Source: Promerops cafer
Taxonomy: Eukaryota; Chordata; Aves; Passeriformes; Nectariniidae
Length of the DNA: 64,000 nucleotides
Direction of reading: 5' to 3'
Assembly (NCBI GenBank): GCA_013398275.1
Contig: VZSE01002186.1
Span: 564,429 to 628,428 of the forward strand
The notes under the pieces are model-generated. The model did no database searches and was not told where the DNA came from. It worked only from the letters and a program-made list of their open reading frames with translations. The position numbers and the translations under genes are program-made. This document shows, piece after piece, positions 1-14,900 of the stretch. Position 1 is the stretch's first letter. Every line of letters begins with the position of its first letter.

Positions 1-133
1 TATGAACACTTACATAAGCCCATACCTCTAGAGAGTGGGGGATCTCAGTGCACAAAAGCCTGGAGTTTCTCTGTGGATGCCATTTTATGCTGTGTAGGCA
101 CTGAAGAAATGGTGCTTAACAAGCAGTCACTTT

Positions 134-178
134 GCAGATTCTTTTGTGCTTTGCAGATCCTTTTGTGCTTTGCAGACC
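134..178. repeat. 19-bp direct tandem duplication
   Basis: A unit of 19 bases beginning GCAGAT and ending TGCTTT occurs at 134-152 and again at 153-171 with one mismatch. A third partial copy (GCAGACC) follows at 172. This looks like local replication slippage in intronic DNA. Confidence 0.85.
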
Positions 179-3100
179 TCATTGCAGTCAGACTTGTGGG
201 ATTTCTTCATCTCTTTTTAACACAGTTAAAAAAATAAAATTCAGGCAATGTGGAGTCAGTGTTTTTGCTGTAAAGTTCTGAAAACAGTGAGGTATCCTTT
301 ACGCTCTACCATATAATACAGTAACTTTATTTTAGTTCAGATCTTCTGAAGCAGATGTCTGTTGTCCTCTTTCTTTTAGTCAGCAATAACAAAGTCAGCC
401 TCACCTTTCTGCCCACCAGTGGCTTCTGCTAGAGAGTTACCTGGACTTCAAATCATCATGCTTACATGACCAGTTAGTGAGCCATGATGACTAAGAGGCA
501 TCAAAGAGAAACATATGGAATGCTTCAGAAATTATTATCATGACTTTGCTTTGCTATCAGATTACAGATAAAGATTACAGATTACAGATTTAATTTATTT
601 GTAATGAATTGTTTTGCAGGTTTTGCTTTCTATGCTGGAAAGCATTAGACAGCATTTATTCTTCCCAATTATTTAGACCTAAAGAGAGAAGACTGGTACT
701 TCTAAGGAAACAGATGGGTGTCACAGTACTTCCTACAACCACAGATGCGTTTTCGTAAAATAATGTATTTTGTTGAAATCACTAAAATCAAAAAGTGATA
801 TAGATTCCCAGGATAAAAAGTCTGTCACTAGACTAGTCTGTTTTTCCACAATTAGATCCATAGGAGTGTTGAAGACTCATAATTTTAACTCATGCTGAAT
901 TTGCTTTTAACTGAAAACAACAGCATTGGTGAGAATGTGTGGGAGTGGCTGATGTAATGAGTGAGTGACAGAGGAATGGGAGAGAAATCTCATGAAAAGA
1001 ATGTAAAGTACATTACCATAATCTTAAAAGCATGAAGATGAGATAGCACTTGATAGGTGCTAAGACAAAAGGGGATGGATCAAATGAGCTAAATTGGAAG
1101 TTCCTACAAGAGCCTGGGCAGAGGTGCACACATGTGTGACAATGGGTATGTGAGTTAGTCTAATATTCGTCCTAAAATGCTAAGACCTAATTTTGTGGAA
1201 AGGTGTACAATCAGTAAATGCAGAATTCAATATCACCATTTTACCAGTATCCACAGATAAAAGGGATAAGAGTAAAGCAGATTTCTCTCTTTTATTAAGT
1301 TGAATTAGTTATAAAAGTGCCTTTGTCAAGATCATAAAATAGCTCTCTAGTATAAAAAGGAAACTTCTTTTTTTTTTTTTTGTCATGGACTTTGCAGACT
1401 GTTTCAAGTTCTCACTGTTTTGATGGATGTTGAGATCTTGAATCACAAGCTGGTCAGAACTTTCGAATAGGTCTCTGTGATAAGAGAATTTGAATATCTG
1501 AGGTTTCTTTGAAATAGCTGAAGAATACTTTGAACAGATTTGCTGAATTGCAAGTGACCTCCCTAATTACATGGAGAACGTGCTGGAAAGGTTTATTTAA
1601 ATGCTGGAGAAAGTCAGTAGAGGCTGACTTACAGGTCACAATGGTATGTATTTGGGGAGATATAGGGTGAAGGATGGCATTATGCAAAACTGATAACCAA
1701 AAATAATTGCCAATTATTTGAAAAATATACATTATGAGATAGAGACCAAACATATCTTAGTTAAAATGTACCTAGAAGACTGAAGAAAAGCAGAAACTTC
1801 ATATACATCTATTTCAAAAATTTCTGGAAATGGTTTTTCGTTCCTTCATTTTCCCAGTGAATCAAATACCCTTGTAAATACCTAGGAAAAGTTTTATTTA
1901 TTAATAAGTGGAAAAAAAAAGTGGGCAAATGGTAGTCCTTTAATTCTTTCATGCAGAATAATGTAAAAACCCTGAAAATATTGGTCAGAATTGTAACAGA
2001 AGGTAAAAACTTCATCTTCAAGGCAATAAACTAATAGACCTGGTACCTTTGCTTTGCAAAAAAGGAGTCTAAGAAAAATACACCTTTGAAAGAAAGAGAA
2101 TAAAAAGCAAAATAAGGTAATTTTACTTGCACAGTTAAAGTGATGGTTGTGCATTTTGATGATTAGATATGTTCATAAGGTTAAAATTATGAATAGTAAG
2201 AGGAGATGAGATTGACACTGTAGATTATTTTTGTATTGTCAAACATTTGTGTTCCTTACATATTTTTTTTAGTGTCTTCAAAATATTCCTGACAGCATTT
2301 GGGTATGGGCAAGACCACTGCACCCTGCAGCTGAAGGAGAGTGGCAAACAGGTCTTTTATCATGCTCAAATATTAATTTTGAAGATTGTATTTGTAATAA
2401 ATACAGTTTCTTCTAAGCAGCAGAAGATTCATGTGACATTTTCAACTGTCATCATGAAAATTTTACAGGGCTTTTTATTCCAGCCCTCTTAGACACAGCT
2501 ATTGTAAGCTACTTTTCTTCAAATTTATTAATACTTTTGATAAATTATGACAAAATGCATAGGATTCTGAAGACTTCACTGGCACACAGAAAATGATCTG
2601 TGTGAGTAATCAATAGAAATAGCTACATAATTTCCAAGCAAATACACCAAGCACATGCTGGCAGCTGTGCATTCATTCAAAAGCAGTTTACTTGCAAGGA
2701 TGTAAAGAAGATTTCATTGCAGTGCATCAATCTACCTGAGCTCTAGGCAGTAAAGACCACTTTGTTCCCAGGAGTGGAAATGGTCTGGATAAATAAAATT
2801 AGCTGCTTCAAAAATGATTGCAAATTTGAAAAGCTGGCAGCAATAGAAAGATATCCTCACCTGAACCCTTATTGTCAGTGGATGGCACTGATATCAGCTG
2901 CAATTTTGCTAATTCTGAATTTATAAGGTGATTTTGCTGATGCTATTCAAATAGTACTGGTGAAATTACTGCATTGGTATAATGAAAGACACAACAGTAT
3001 AATTACTAGTGAAGAACTTACATGACCATTTATCTGATATAGATATTTAATGAGATATTTAATGGCAACCCAATTTGTAGAGCTTAATTCTGTGCTGGGG

Positions 3101-3874
3101 GGCAAAGAGCCACAAACCTAGTTTTAAAAATAAGCATAATGGCTATCACTTTTTACAAAGCTCATATTTGCTTTTGATGTTATTGTTAATAATTTATTGT
3201 GAGATTTTCAAGTTTTGTGGTTCCAAATGCTGTACATTTAGCAACTTCCTGCCCTGAAGCATATGCAGTCGAGTGATAAGGCAGACAAGTAAGTACAGGT
3301 GAGTAGAAGAGGATAAGGAAACAATTCAATGAGATTCAGTCTTGATAGTCTCTTTCATCGTGTCCTTTTCTCACTGTTGCAGGGGTGCTCCGTGTGTTTG
3401 TCCCTGTAAGAGCACAGAATCTGGCCTTATGCAGAGCCTTTAATACTGCCCAATCCTTAGAGTAGCCACGAGGCAGTTAATTTAACCCTGACTGAATTTA
3501 TAGGCAGTTACTGGAGCGTGGCCCCTTTGCCAAAACAATTCTACTGCTTTTCTCTCTTACAACATCTTTAAATGCTCATCCTGGTGCAGGAGGTAATTGT
3601 TCAGAGCACTTTCTTTAGCTGAGCAATTGGCAAGGCAAACTCATCTGGGCAGGGTTGTGAAGGAAAGCAGCTGCTCTAACGGATGCAGGAGGCTCCTAAA
3701 GGGATGAAATTAGTAAGTGCTATGTTAAAGGATCTTGCCAGTGACTTGAGGCCATGCACAGGGGAAGGAGCAGGACACAGACAGTGTGGTAGAGAAGGAC
3801 ACTTGCTGATACTCAATCGAACATTTCGCTGGGCTGGGGAGTCACCACGGTTGCCAGAAATTATTTCTGTGGGG

Positions 3875-3922
3875 TTTTATTCATTTATTTATTCATTTAT
3901 TTATTCATTTATTTATTTATTT
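3875..3922. repeat. ATTC/ATTT simple repeat
   Basis: About four copies of a 12-base unit, ATTCATTTATTT, end in pure TTTA units. It is a low-complexity microsatellite in the upstream intron. Confidence 0.9.
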
Positions 3923-6900
3923 GCTGAATTTTTCTGTACACCCTTAATTACAAACAGCACACACATATTTTTTAAACCTTGGCTATAGAAATATGTGAAG
4001 GAATTAAAAACTTTAAGTTTTTCTTTAAATATGAGCTAATACGTAGGTATCACGAATTCTTCCTTATGAAGGTAAATTCTTCACTATTTTGCCCTCTATG
4101 GGTAAAAACAAACCAACAGAGTGATAATATTTGAGGCCATTAAAAATACACCTAATTGGCAAGAAGACAGAATTTTTCCAAGCAGAAATATGGTAGCTTA
4201 AGGCTGTCTCTTTCGAAATAAAGTTTGTCTCTTTCTTCCTATGAAAGAATGGAAAAAATTAGTCACATTTCATGATAGTCAGGTAATTTTGTTTTTCCTT
4301 GATTGACAACTAAAATCAAGCTTTTAGCTCCTTTTTAGAAATCAGTTTTCTAATGTAACCATGGAAAAAATCTAGGTTATGCAGGGGAAAGTATGATCTG
4401 GTTTAATAACATAAAAATATGGCTTTCTGTCAGAGCAACACAATGGACTTTTGTTGACACTGAATATTTGGTCATAGAGATGCCCCTTTTGGGGGTTGTA
4501 ATACAAGATACTTTGCACATTTGTAACTTCTGCAGCAATCTTGCATACAGAAACTGAAAGGAATACAGTAAGCATCAAATAATGCCCAGCTTTAAGGTTT
4601 TATGACAGCTTTAAGAAAGATTTTATGATGCTTTGTGTTTAAAGAGAAGCATGTAAGCAATAAAGGCACTTAGTTCTTGCCCCTCTAAATAAATAGGTAT
4701 TTCCCTCAGAAAGAGCAATACCATAAAGACTCCTGAGATATCCATGAATTATTCATCATTGGCCAGGCCTAATAGCCATTCCTAATCTGCTTTCTGTGTT
4801 CCTTGTCTCCTACCCTTCACTACTTCCCTTGACACCAGTTTTTCCCCCAGGACATCCTGCCTCCTCCTCTGATTGGGAAACCTGCTTGTATCACACTGCT
4901 GATTCCACACAAGAAATTATTTTGCACATTGTGCATGCTGAGGCTGCAGTTTTACATGATGGATGGTAGGTGGCTGCTAAAAGGGATGGTTCTCCTGCCC
5001 TTTCACCTTGCATCTGGCAACCACAGGACACACAGGGGTGTGTGAGCAGGGACGGGTGATGCAGGAGTGGGACAGTCCTAGCAGCTTGCTGAGAGGTTGG
5101 TGAGCAGTAGGGTCGCTTTTCCATGACCTGAAACTTTCCTCTGTAGGTTTTGACTAATAGGAATCAGAAGGTTTGGATTCTTTCTGGGTTTCAAGCCATG
5201 CTGCCGTGAGGGATGACAGCTGGGGTAGGTCCTGCAAAATGAGCCCTGTTTGACATACCTCCAATGTGTGCAGCAAGTGCCTGGGGTAAAACTTGAGTCA
5301 TTGCACAGAAGCATGAATGCTTCCTCAAATGAGTGATATAAAGCAGTTATATAAAACTTGCGGGCACGCTGATGGCCAAGTAAATAAATGTTCATTTTCT
5401 GAAATTATGTTATATACTCAGTAAATTATGGAAAATAGACTCTGAGTAGTTCCTCTTGCTTGAACCTTGTCCTTGGCCAAGACTTTTAAATGTTTATAAA
5501 TAATTTTGTAACACTTATTCATATCTTGCAGCATTTCTTGGCTGCTGTGATTAGCAGTGGGGCATTAAGGTCTCTGTAGAGACAAAGACTGACAATGTTT
5601 ATTCAGGAATCAGGTGCAGCTTACTTTTCATTGGTATCTTTAGAAATATTACTGAAACACATATGTTTGAGCTAAGCACTTAAATAAGATGTTAAGCCTG
5701 TGATTAGTCCAGGGAGAGTGGAACAGCCAGCACTTGAATGTTGATCTCATTAGTATATTTATAATATTATTTTTTTAAAGTACACACTAAAGTTGTCTTT
5801 TCCTGTTCTTGTTACCACCAATTGTGGTGCTACAACAGTGACTTCAAAAGAAGGGGATTCTTTTGTTTGTGGGAAGTCCCAAATTTGAATTTTGACAAAT
5901 GCAAGTTCATGCCAAGCTATGTAGGTGAAGTGGCAGGATCCCGCATGCAGTGCTTCAAGATTTGCATAATTTGAAAGGCGTTTTGTTTGTAAGTATGTTT
6001 AACACAGCCAAGCTAATCTAAAAAGGTGACATATTTTGAGATATAAAAAGGAAATGATCTTCTTTTCTACTTAAAAAATAAATTGCTGAAATGTTGAGGT
6101 GTCTGGAAAACTGTGATTATTGCTCACAGTGTGGGCTTTAGATTCAGTGCTTAGCTTCATCCTTTCTTTTATTCTGAATGTTGGGTTCACCTGCTGGTTT
6201 GATGGTATTATCTGAAGTGAAAACTTTTCAGGGCAGGGAAGGCTATTTCAAGGGGAAGTAAAAATGCGCATACAGTGCCAAGTAATTAGTAATTGTAATT
6301 AGGACCCTGGTCCTAAGACATCTTCAATCTAAGTAGTAATAGCATTAAATAATATTTCAAATGTTTTGTTCTAGGTTTTTATAATCTTTCTAAATACAGA
6401 AAATGTAATTACATAAATATTTTATCTTGGCTCATCAGAGGCATAAATTATGTCTGTTACTAGCACCACCTTTCATGTTTGTGTTGGCTAATTTAGTTTT
6501 AATTTGAGTATTGGAGTGTTAGAGTTTTATGATGTGGAACATATTTATTTCTCCATGATAATTCTGCTGACTGAACATTGCAAATGAAGTGAATCCTCAG
6601 AAGAGATGGTTTTGTTCAATAAGCAACTTAATTCTTCCTGTTTGTACAAATATTTCATCAAAGCTTTTTAGCCTCATTACTGATTAAACTATTTAGTCAC
6701 AGAATGTAAAGTCAAAAGATTAGGCCTAACTTGAAACAGATTTAACAGAAAAAATGCATCTGCTGTGTTAGATCCCCTGCTCTAATGTCCTGGGTATTGC
6801 AGGTCATTCATTTTTCTCAGCTAGTTTCTTTTTTGCAGGGTTCAATAACCTGGGCCAATTTTTGAACAGACTTTGTCTTCTGGAGAGGTGTCTTCTTGTT

Positions 6901-8458
6901 GTGCCTTCCAGTAAAAACCACAGCCTGGAAAGAGCAGTGAAACCAGAGCTGAAATAATGTCTAATTTCTGACTATCTCTCCCATTTTCTTCCATACAAGG
7001 TTGACCTGTGGATTTCTTAGTAGAGCCTTGGAGCTTGCGGATAAATAAAATTTTTTCTGTTTGACTCCTTCAGCTTTGAAAGATGCAACTGGCATTATCA
7101 GATGTAAGATTCTGTATGGCTTGGGCATGAGAACTGACAGGAGCTGGGAAGGATCCCTGGAGGACTTGGGGCTTTTGGGATACATTAAGGATTTGAGCAG
7201 GATAAACCTCTGGGTTTGGGGACAAAGAGAAGTTAGGGGCCAGACTGGGAGGTTTCCTTAATGCTTTTCTTTCAATATTTCATAATCTACATGTATTTGC
7301 AAGAAGTATGTAAAGGGAAGATGGGTTTTCTCCAGGACAGCTTCAGAAGGCAAATTTATTGTCTATTTGGCTGTCTCTTTTATCTAAGTTATCTCGTATT
7401 AGGAAGTTGTTGAGAGATTCATTCTGTCTTATTGACAGATTTTAAAATCATGTTTCTGCCAAGGAGCACGTGATTACTAACCGGATGCTCTAAATCATAG
7501 CCTTTTTTTTTTTACAGAACTTAACAAATTTTTCACTTTTTTGTACTGTAAGTCTCAATCCCAGTAGCTGAGCTTATAGTAAGTAACAAACCTTGATCAT
7601 TTGGAGAAGTACTAGGTAGCATAATGTGAGAGTAATGTAAGCATCTGGAGAGATGCTTTCCTTCATGCATAGTTTACCAAGTTTAATGAGAATTAATGAA
7701 GATTCTAAAATCAATTCTTTTCTAACTCTTAAAACAAACTTGGATTTTGAGAATGTTCTGACTTTTTTTCATTACCATGACACTGAATGTAGCAAGAATT
7801 TCTAAAGAAACATATTTTAATATTATTAAAATGCTTTTTTCACCCTGATTTAACATGACTTTGTTGTTTCCCCCAAATGCCGAGTTGTGTTAATGAAGAT
7901 CTGTTGTGTTTTTAATGATGGTTTGAAAATCACAGAGCCTGTGCAGTGGCTTTCTCTGGTGTTTGTGAGAGTTGGGACCTCTCGTCCCCAGCGCTGCAGT
8001 GAAGCCTGGAGGCCCCACAGGTGCCCAGTGAGGGTGAGCTGAATGGCAGAGGGCTTGTCCTCCAGGCTTGTCTTTCTATGAGGCCTTTAATCCTCAAATT
8101 CAGAAATCTATCTATACTGCATGTATCTCTTTGTGTATTGTGGTTGATGTCTTGAAAAGTTCAATAGACACATTTTGTTTGCATTAAACGTGGTTTGTTT
8201 TTCTTTAAATGATGATGTTGGCTAGCTGTTGTCAAAAGACTTCTGGAGAGATGCTTACAATGGGGTTAGCAGTAATTTAATGGGGGGCTGCCAGCACAGC
8301 AGAGCTGACACATGAAAGGTCCCAGTGCAAGCATAAGAGGAATTCATGGCTTTCTGAATAATGCTGTTTTTCCAGCTCAACATTCTTCTTGATGTGAACC
8401 AGCTTTAGAGGGCAGAAGGAAAGCAGAGATTTAACAAATGCAAATGCCAACTGCTGGG

Positions 8459-8459
<1 letters not shown>

Positions 8460-8506
<47 letters not shown>

Positions 8507-8578
8507 TACTGTTACTATTATTACTACTATTATTACTACTACTATTACTACTATTATTATTACTATTATTATTATTTT
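8460..8578. repeat. (ATT)n / (ACT)n trinucleotide microsatellite
   Basis: About 119 bases of trinucleotide repeat. The first half is nearly pure TTA. The second half is interrupted by ACT and one GTT unit. The interruptions suggest an older array that has partly decayed on its 3' side. Confidence 0.95.
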
Positions 8579-11500
8579 GTAAGGAACTATGTCTTCTAGT
8601 GGAGATTTCCAGAAAAGTAATACTTTCTTAATCCCTGCACCATTGTGGTGTATCTCAGTACAGATACTGCAGTATAAGTTTCACATATATTTTTCTGGGG
8701 GCCTGCTTTTTCTTGTTCTTATTGTTACTTTCTATCTTAGCTGTAATGATGAAATCTGTGTGACGGAATGTTTCTGAATCAAAAACTTTTTATCAAAGAG
8801 CTGAAAAATTGAGCAGTTGTGGGTTGATGTCTAAACTATAGCTTCATATTTTAGCAGAATTGCGAAGTACCATTATGTTCAGAGGACCAGACTAGGCAGC
8901 AATCAGCTTCCTCAGAAAAACAGAAGTCCTATTTACAGATGAGAAGATTGGCCTTTTTCAGATGTATTTCTTCAAGAGTTTACACAGCTGCAGTTCAAGT
9001 CATGGATAGGAGAGAAGATAATTACATAGCTTATTACTCTTTTTGTGACCTTGGGGAATAGAAAAAATCTCTCATTTACTTACACTGACAAAAGCTTTCC
9101 TCTTCACTAGGGGCAGCTTGGAAGGTAGGTTAGGGAGGGGAGAGATGAACTTGGGCCATGGCACTCCCTGAAATTGTCAGTCCTTCCAAAGGTAGCAATA
9201 GATTAGGGTAGTGGATGCTGGCTTGAAGGCCTGGCTGCTTTGGAGGCAAAGGCAGGAAACATCTTTGCCCCTAAAGTTAAGTGGAAATCATGGCTGCAGC
9301 AGTGGAAGCCTGCTGCCTCTCAGGCTTCCTTGTATTTTGGTAAAGCTGCAGAAATTGCTCAGCTGTTGGTAGATTCCCAGTATCAGATGGCTGTTAATGC
9401 TGGAGAGAGCAATCCTGATGCACTCGCAGCTGGCTGCAGTGGTGATCAAGATGGAAGTCCAATGGGCTTCTGAACACATTATAATGTATACATAGAGCCA
9501 AGTAGCTACAGGTTTTTATTTAAGTGATTAAGAACAGTCTCCTAGCATACAGTAACTCCCCTGTAAGTGGCTTCAAGGAAAAAGAGTAAAAAGAAAAAGC
9601 GTAGAATAATGCATAGTACTTGGAAGAAAACATACACTGGAGCATGTCTGACATTTAAATTATAGTAATCTTGAATGCTTTATTGATTCCTGGTAAAATA
9701 ATGAAAAAAATCCAAACAGTAAAGTTTTATTATAAATATGTTCACAACCAGAAGTGCTGCTTTGCATTTTCAGCAAAAATGTTGGTCTCCTTCATGTTCC
9801 TTTTATCTGGCTCAGGTCTAAAGTGCAAATAGCAATGTGGGCTAGAAATAAACCCATCTCTAATAACCAAGTCTGGTTTTTTAAGAGAGAGAGCTTTATA
9901 TGAAATAAGAACCCCTCTGTCTTTGGGGTGTATGAAACTCCTGCCTCCTTGGAGCAGAGGGAAAGGCTGTGAAACTGTAAGCATTTCCAGCAGGGAGAGT
10001 TCTGTCATGCTTGTGTAGTGGGGTAATCAGTCACCACCAAGCTTGTCGCTGGGACACAGCTTGGCATGAGAGACATGTCACCTGCCAGGTATGAACTTGA
10101 GTCTTTTAATTTCATGGTCTTGAATGTGGTATCAAGTACTAAAGGGGATGGACAGCTCTGTCTTATCCACCTCCATTGTCACCTCTTTTATCATCAAAGA
10201 AAACCAGAGATGGTGTTTGACCGAAGGGAAGTTTGCATTCTTGGCTGGTGAGCAGCTGGACTCCTGTGCTGGGGAGAGGACATGGGCCAGTGTCATGTCA
10301 GTGGTGTCTGTCTGGGTGCTACACAGCTGCTTCTGTGCAGAGAGTGGAGTATTTGTCAGACTGCAGAGCATAAGGTGCTTTGTGCTGGGCTTTTTTTTCA
10401 ATCTCCAACATCTTCTTTTTTCCTGTTGAACTTTGAGCACCAAGGGAAGGAACAGCACAGTGTTTGCTTCAATACAGAGCAGTAGTTCTGCTGCTAAGAA
10501 ACCTTTTAATGTAGGATCCTGTGTGCATAAGGGACCAAGCAATGCTATGATTCTTTCACCCAGAAGAGGAGAAAGCATGACTCTGCCATTTTATGACTTT
10601 TCTTCGTCAGTATGAGAGTGGCTGCAGGATCACTGCAGTTGCTAAAAGGTGACTAAGCCTTGATCTTATGTTGTCAACCCTACTTATGTGTCTCACTGTG
10701 TTTCACTTCCATTCAGTAACAGCACGGTAAATCTGGTGCTCCGAATGGAAACTTTCTTTGCCTACGTTAAAATATCTCTGCATGGCTTTTGGCTGGTCTC
10801 TCTGCTCATGTATCTCTCTCTTCTCCCTCTCCTCTGTCCCAACTCTTTTAGTTACCAGACGTAAGTTTCAGAGTAGAACTGTGGTTTTACCTTTGTTGTT
10901 TTACCATTGGTTTGCGTTTGTGTTTTGTTTTGGGGGGGTTTTTTTATGTTCCCTTCTGAAAAAGAAGTCTGTTTTCTCCAGATGACTCTCTCTTCCTATT
11001 TTATTCACAGCTTGCATGTCCCACTGCTAATTCCATAAAGAATAGTTCTTCTTATTCCTTATTCTTCATATTAAGAAAAGGACTGATGTTTTTTAGTTCA
11101 CTTGTATATACTCTTATAATTCTTGGCAACATGTAGACAAAAGGTAGCTATATTCTGATTTTCTAGTGGTTTCCATTTCTCCCAGATTTACCCTTTCCTC
11201 TGACTTATGTAAGTGTTCCAGCCCAGGCTGACACTTTAGTACCTTATATTTTGTGTAATATTTATTTCTTATAAAGTTTAAACATCTCAAAAATTCCTCA
11301 ACACTTTTGTCTTCCCCTTTGCTATGTTTTGTCCAATTTTTGCCCAAATATTTAGTAGAGAATGAATGTTGCTAGTAAAGCCAGTGTATTCAGTTTTTTA
11401 TGCTTTATTTTGGAACTGCTGAGCTTGGAATTAGAATGGTTGTTGAATGGATGTGACAGCTGGAATCACACCCTGCCTTCCCTGGGGCAGGCCCAACAGG

Positions 11501-11659
11501 CAGACAGCATGCATGACACGGAGGATTCCCTATCCTCACTCTGCCTGGCTGAAGTGACTGAAGGGACAGGGGAAATGGCAGCAAGATCCTGCCCAGCACA
11601 GCAGGAGCATCTCCTGTGTGACTGTCCCACCTGTCCAGGTGCCCTGGTATAGTCAGGCT

Positions 11660-11926
11660 GTCCCAACTTACAAGCGATAGGCCTCGAGCTGTGCCAGAGG
11701 AGTTTTAGATTAGATACTAGGAAAAATTTCATCACCAAAAGAGTTGTCAACTGCAACAGGCTGCCCAGGGAAGTGGTTGAGTCTCCATCCCTGGAGGTAT
11801 TTAGAAGACATGTAGATGTGGCGCTTAGGGACATGGTTTATAGGTGGACTTGGCAGTGCTGGGATAACAAATGGATTTGGTAATATAGGAGGTCATTTTC
11901 ATCCTCAACTGTTTTATGATTTTACT
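11660..11926 (+). mobile_element. CR1 LINE 3'-end fragment
   Basis: The segment carries the typical avian CR1 3' region in sense orientation: a GTTTTAGATTAGATACTAGG block, a CAGGCTGCCCAGGGAAGTGG block, CCATCCCTGGAGGTATTTA, and a degraded tail (TTTTCATCCTCAACTG followed by TTATGATTTT). It is 5'-truncated, as is normal for CR1, and has no intact reading frame. The GC-richer 200 bases just upstream (about 11440-11660) do not match CR1 as I recall it and remain unassigned. Confidence 0.9.
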
Positions 11927-14900
11927 TCACTAGAAATGAGGATAAAACCAAGATTTGTATTTTAATGAGAAAATACCAAAATCTCTCTCAAGACCTTTGA
12001 TTTCTCTGTTTCATGAATCTGCCTCTGCTTGAACAATCAAAGTAGGCTTGGCAATGTGAACCAGCAGTGGATTTCTCTAAGGTCTTTGATTGCACTGTCA
12101 CTGCAATGAGAACATGGGTATAGTCTCCAAATTAAGCTTTGGTAGGAGCTGATTTTTACAGTAGCTAAATGTTGACTCAGCTACCACTTAACTTGATGAA
12201 TTTCAGTATCTAGAGTATCTTTTTGTGTCTTACGCCTTCAATTTTGTAAATATTTTGTGAGGGTTTTTTTCTTAAAGGAAACCAAAATGCATTTCTAGTA
12301 CTTGGAATACATTTTCTTCATAGAACTTTGGGGCTATTTCAACATCTGATTTTTGTTTGTTTAAGTTGTTATATGAGTCTGACAGGATAACATGGAGATA
12401 AAGCAGAAATCCATTTGGTGTGTTAATAATTTTTGGTTTATTAATAAAGATTTGTCAGTCTTGATACTGGATTGCTTGACAGCTTTTCTATAAAATTTGC
12501 ATTTTGAAATTATAGCCATTTTGCTGTACTTGAACACATGAACGCAAGATACATTAAAAAAGACAATATGGTTAAGATTGCATGGCTGATGGCAATCTGG
12601 GAGAATTGGAGTGGTTTTTGCTCAATCTTCACAAGCAGATATATATTTTTAATCACGCTGCCTTGACTGTGCTTCATAGCTCTGCCCTTTGTCAGTACTT
12701 GTGGCAGCTTGTGCAGCTGTCACTCAGGTGTGCTTGTGTGCTGCTCTGTCCCACAATTAAGACCTACCTTCTGCCAGCACCTTAGGTTGGCTTCCAGAGG
12801 TTGCTGGGGCATGGCAAGCCTCAGTTGTGGGTAGCAGGAAGGCACCACCATGGAGATTTTTCACCAGATTTCATCAGTAGCTTTTAGCTTCGGAAATCTC
12901 TTTGTTTTTTTTCTCAGTGACCCGTAAGCCTCCTCTTGCAAGTGAAGTAAATGAGAAAATTAAAGAGAAACTGCCTAAAGAGATTTACTTACTGTATGAA
13001 AATCCACCGTGGTGATTGGCTGCATAAGCCTGAGTGACAAGCTGTAGAGGGAAAAAAAGCAAACCTGCAGCTGTTTGGGATTTATGAATGTGTGATACAA
13101 ACAGCAGCTTCATGAAAACAAATGAGCTTTAAAAAAAAATCGAGGAAAATATTCACATGTGTTAATAAAATTAAGAAGTAGGAGTAATATTTGTGTTTCC
13201 TAAGAGCATAAAAATCTAACCTAAAAAGCACATATGTGATGCCTTGTGCTGTTCAGTCAGGATTATTAGCTAGAGCTAAGCTGTGCAATCAGTTGAAGCA
13301 CAAGCTTTTTGTCTCTGGATGCTTGAATTATTCTTAATATTTTTCAAAATCTAAATTGGGTCATAAATGTTTAGGCAATTTCAGATTAGCAGCGTAGGGG
13401 GTGGAGGGCATTATAAAACACACCATGTGATAGAACAGTTGAGTGCCCTGATTATTAGACTGTGCAAGTAGATAGAGCCAAGTGGGAGAGCGCCTTCATA
13501 CCGGGGATGAGGGCTGCTGGCTCTGCAAGAGGAGAATCCTGCACAGTGCCTGCCCATGCCATGCAGGACTGCCTGATTATCTTGGTCCTCCGTGGAGTCC
13601 TTGACAGCCCTGTAGGTACTCAGCAGATGTCTTGAAAACATCAGCTGGTCAAGAATCAGCCCTGGTCACTAACAAAGGTCTTACAGATGTGGGGAATACC
13701 TCCTAAATACCTGTGGGGAGGCCTAGAAAATGTCCTCCCTGGTGGAGGCCACCGTGCTAAAGAGAAGGGAGAATACAGAAAAGTAAAGATTAGGCATGAG
13801 AAAAGATTATCAAAAAAAGAATGAAAGGATTGTTTCATGCCTGCATTACATCAGAGAAAAATACTGAGATATGAGGGGGAAAAAGCCAAATGCACTAAAA
13901 CAGACATGATGTAAGAAACTAGGCTCTTTAGCTGGTGTGTTTAGTTAGCACATACTCAGGAGACCAGGAGGATTAAATAAAGAGTCTAGAACAGAAAAAT
14001 AACACAAACCACCCCCAAAGCATAAAATCAATGATCTTTAATGCTAGTCTGTTTTCTCTCAAATATCATCCAGTGTCTGTCTATTGTAATTTACAAAAAA
14101 ATACCAACAAGTGCAGTCATTGTGAATAATATTTTTAAGACTTGGTATTAAATACACCTCACTGAGTCAACCTGCATTGTTCTGTCATCCATTTAGCAGC
14201 TAAAATAAAAGATTTTATGGAAATCAGGAAAGGTTGCCCAGCCTGATGTTGAGCCAACTGCAAAAATTGGCTGAAGTGGTTTTAAGACTGAGCAGACAAT
14301 GGGTGACTTTCCTGTAATTGTGTTTTGGAAAACAGCTGAGCTGTTTCAGCTTGAGCTTTCAGGAAAAAAGAATGTGGAAAATCTCAACAGGAAGTGTTCT
14401 ATGTAGCAAACACACAGACACAAAAAAGTGAATATGGAGCACTGAGGACTTAGGGAACAATTTCAACCTTCTCTAAAATATTGTATCTTCTGTTACTATC
14501 ATTATTCATAACAAAAATAGCTGTGATAATTTTTTAGCATTTAGACTCACTGATGTTACTTATTCACTTATTTATCTGTACATTGTTTTGCTATACACTC
14601 TGCATTGTACTGCTCAGAAATGCTGCAGAAAAAGGTGATGCCTGATATTAATCAGGTGCATGATGCCTTATTAATTGGAGTGAGATCGTATTTAATAATT
14701 CCAACGTGTCAAGTTTTTTTTGAAAGTATGAGAAATAAGGGAGCTTTATATCTCCTGATGTATGATGTTTAATTAAGTTATTGTCTTTCTGCAGAATAAA
14801 GTCAGAGAAACATAGGGTCATGCATGCTCAAAATGCTGACTTGTTTAATAGATCAAATGGTGAACTAGCATTTTATTTTAGACACAGACAAGGTCTTGAG

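Noticed and set aside
9240..9473. 77-codon open frame with protein-like composition
   Set aside because: Short, no known domain, overlapped by a minus-strand frame, and without splice sites that would join it to SH3KBP1 in a known form.
10132..10578. 148-codon minus-strand open frame
   Set aside because: It overlaps plus-strand frames of similar length, has no recognisable domain and lies in a deep intron.
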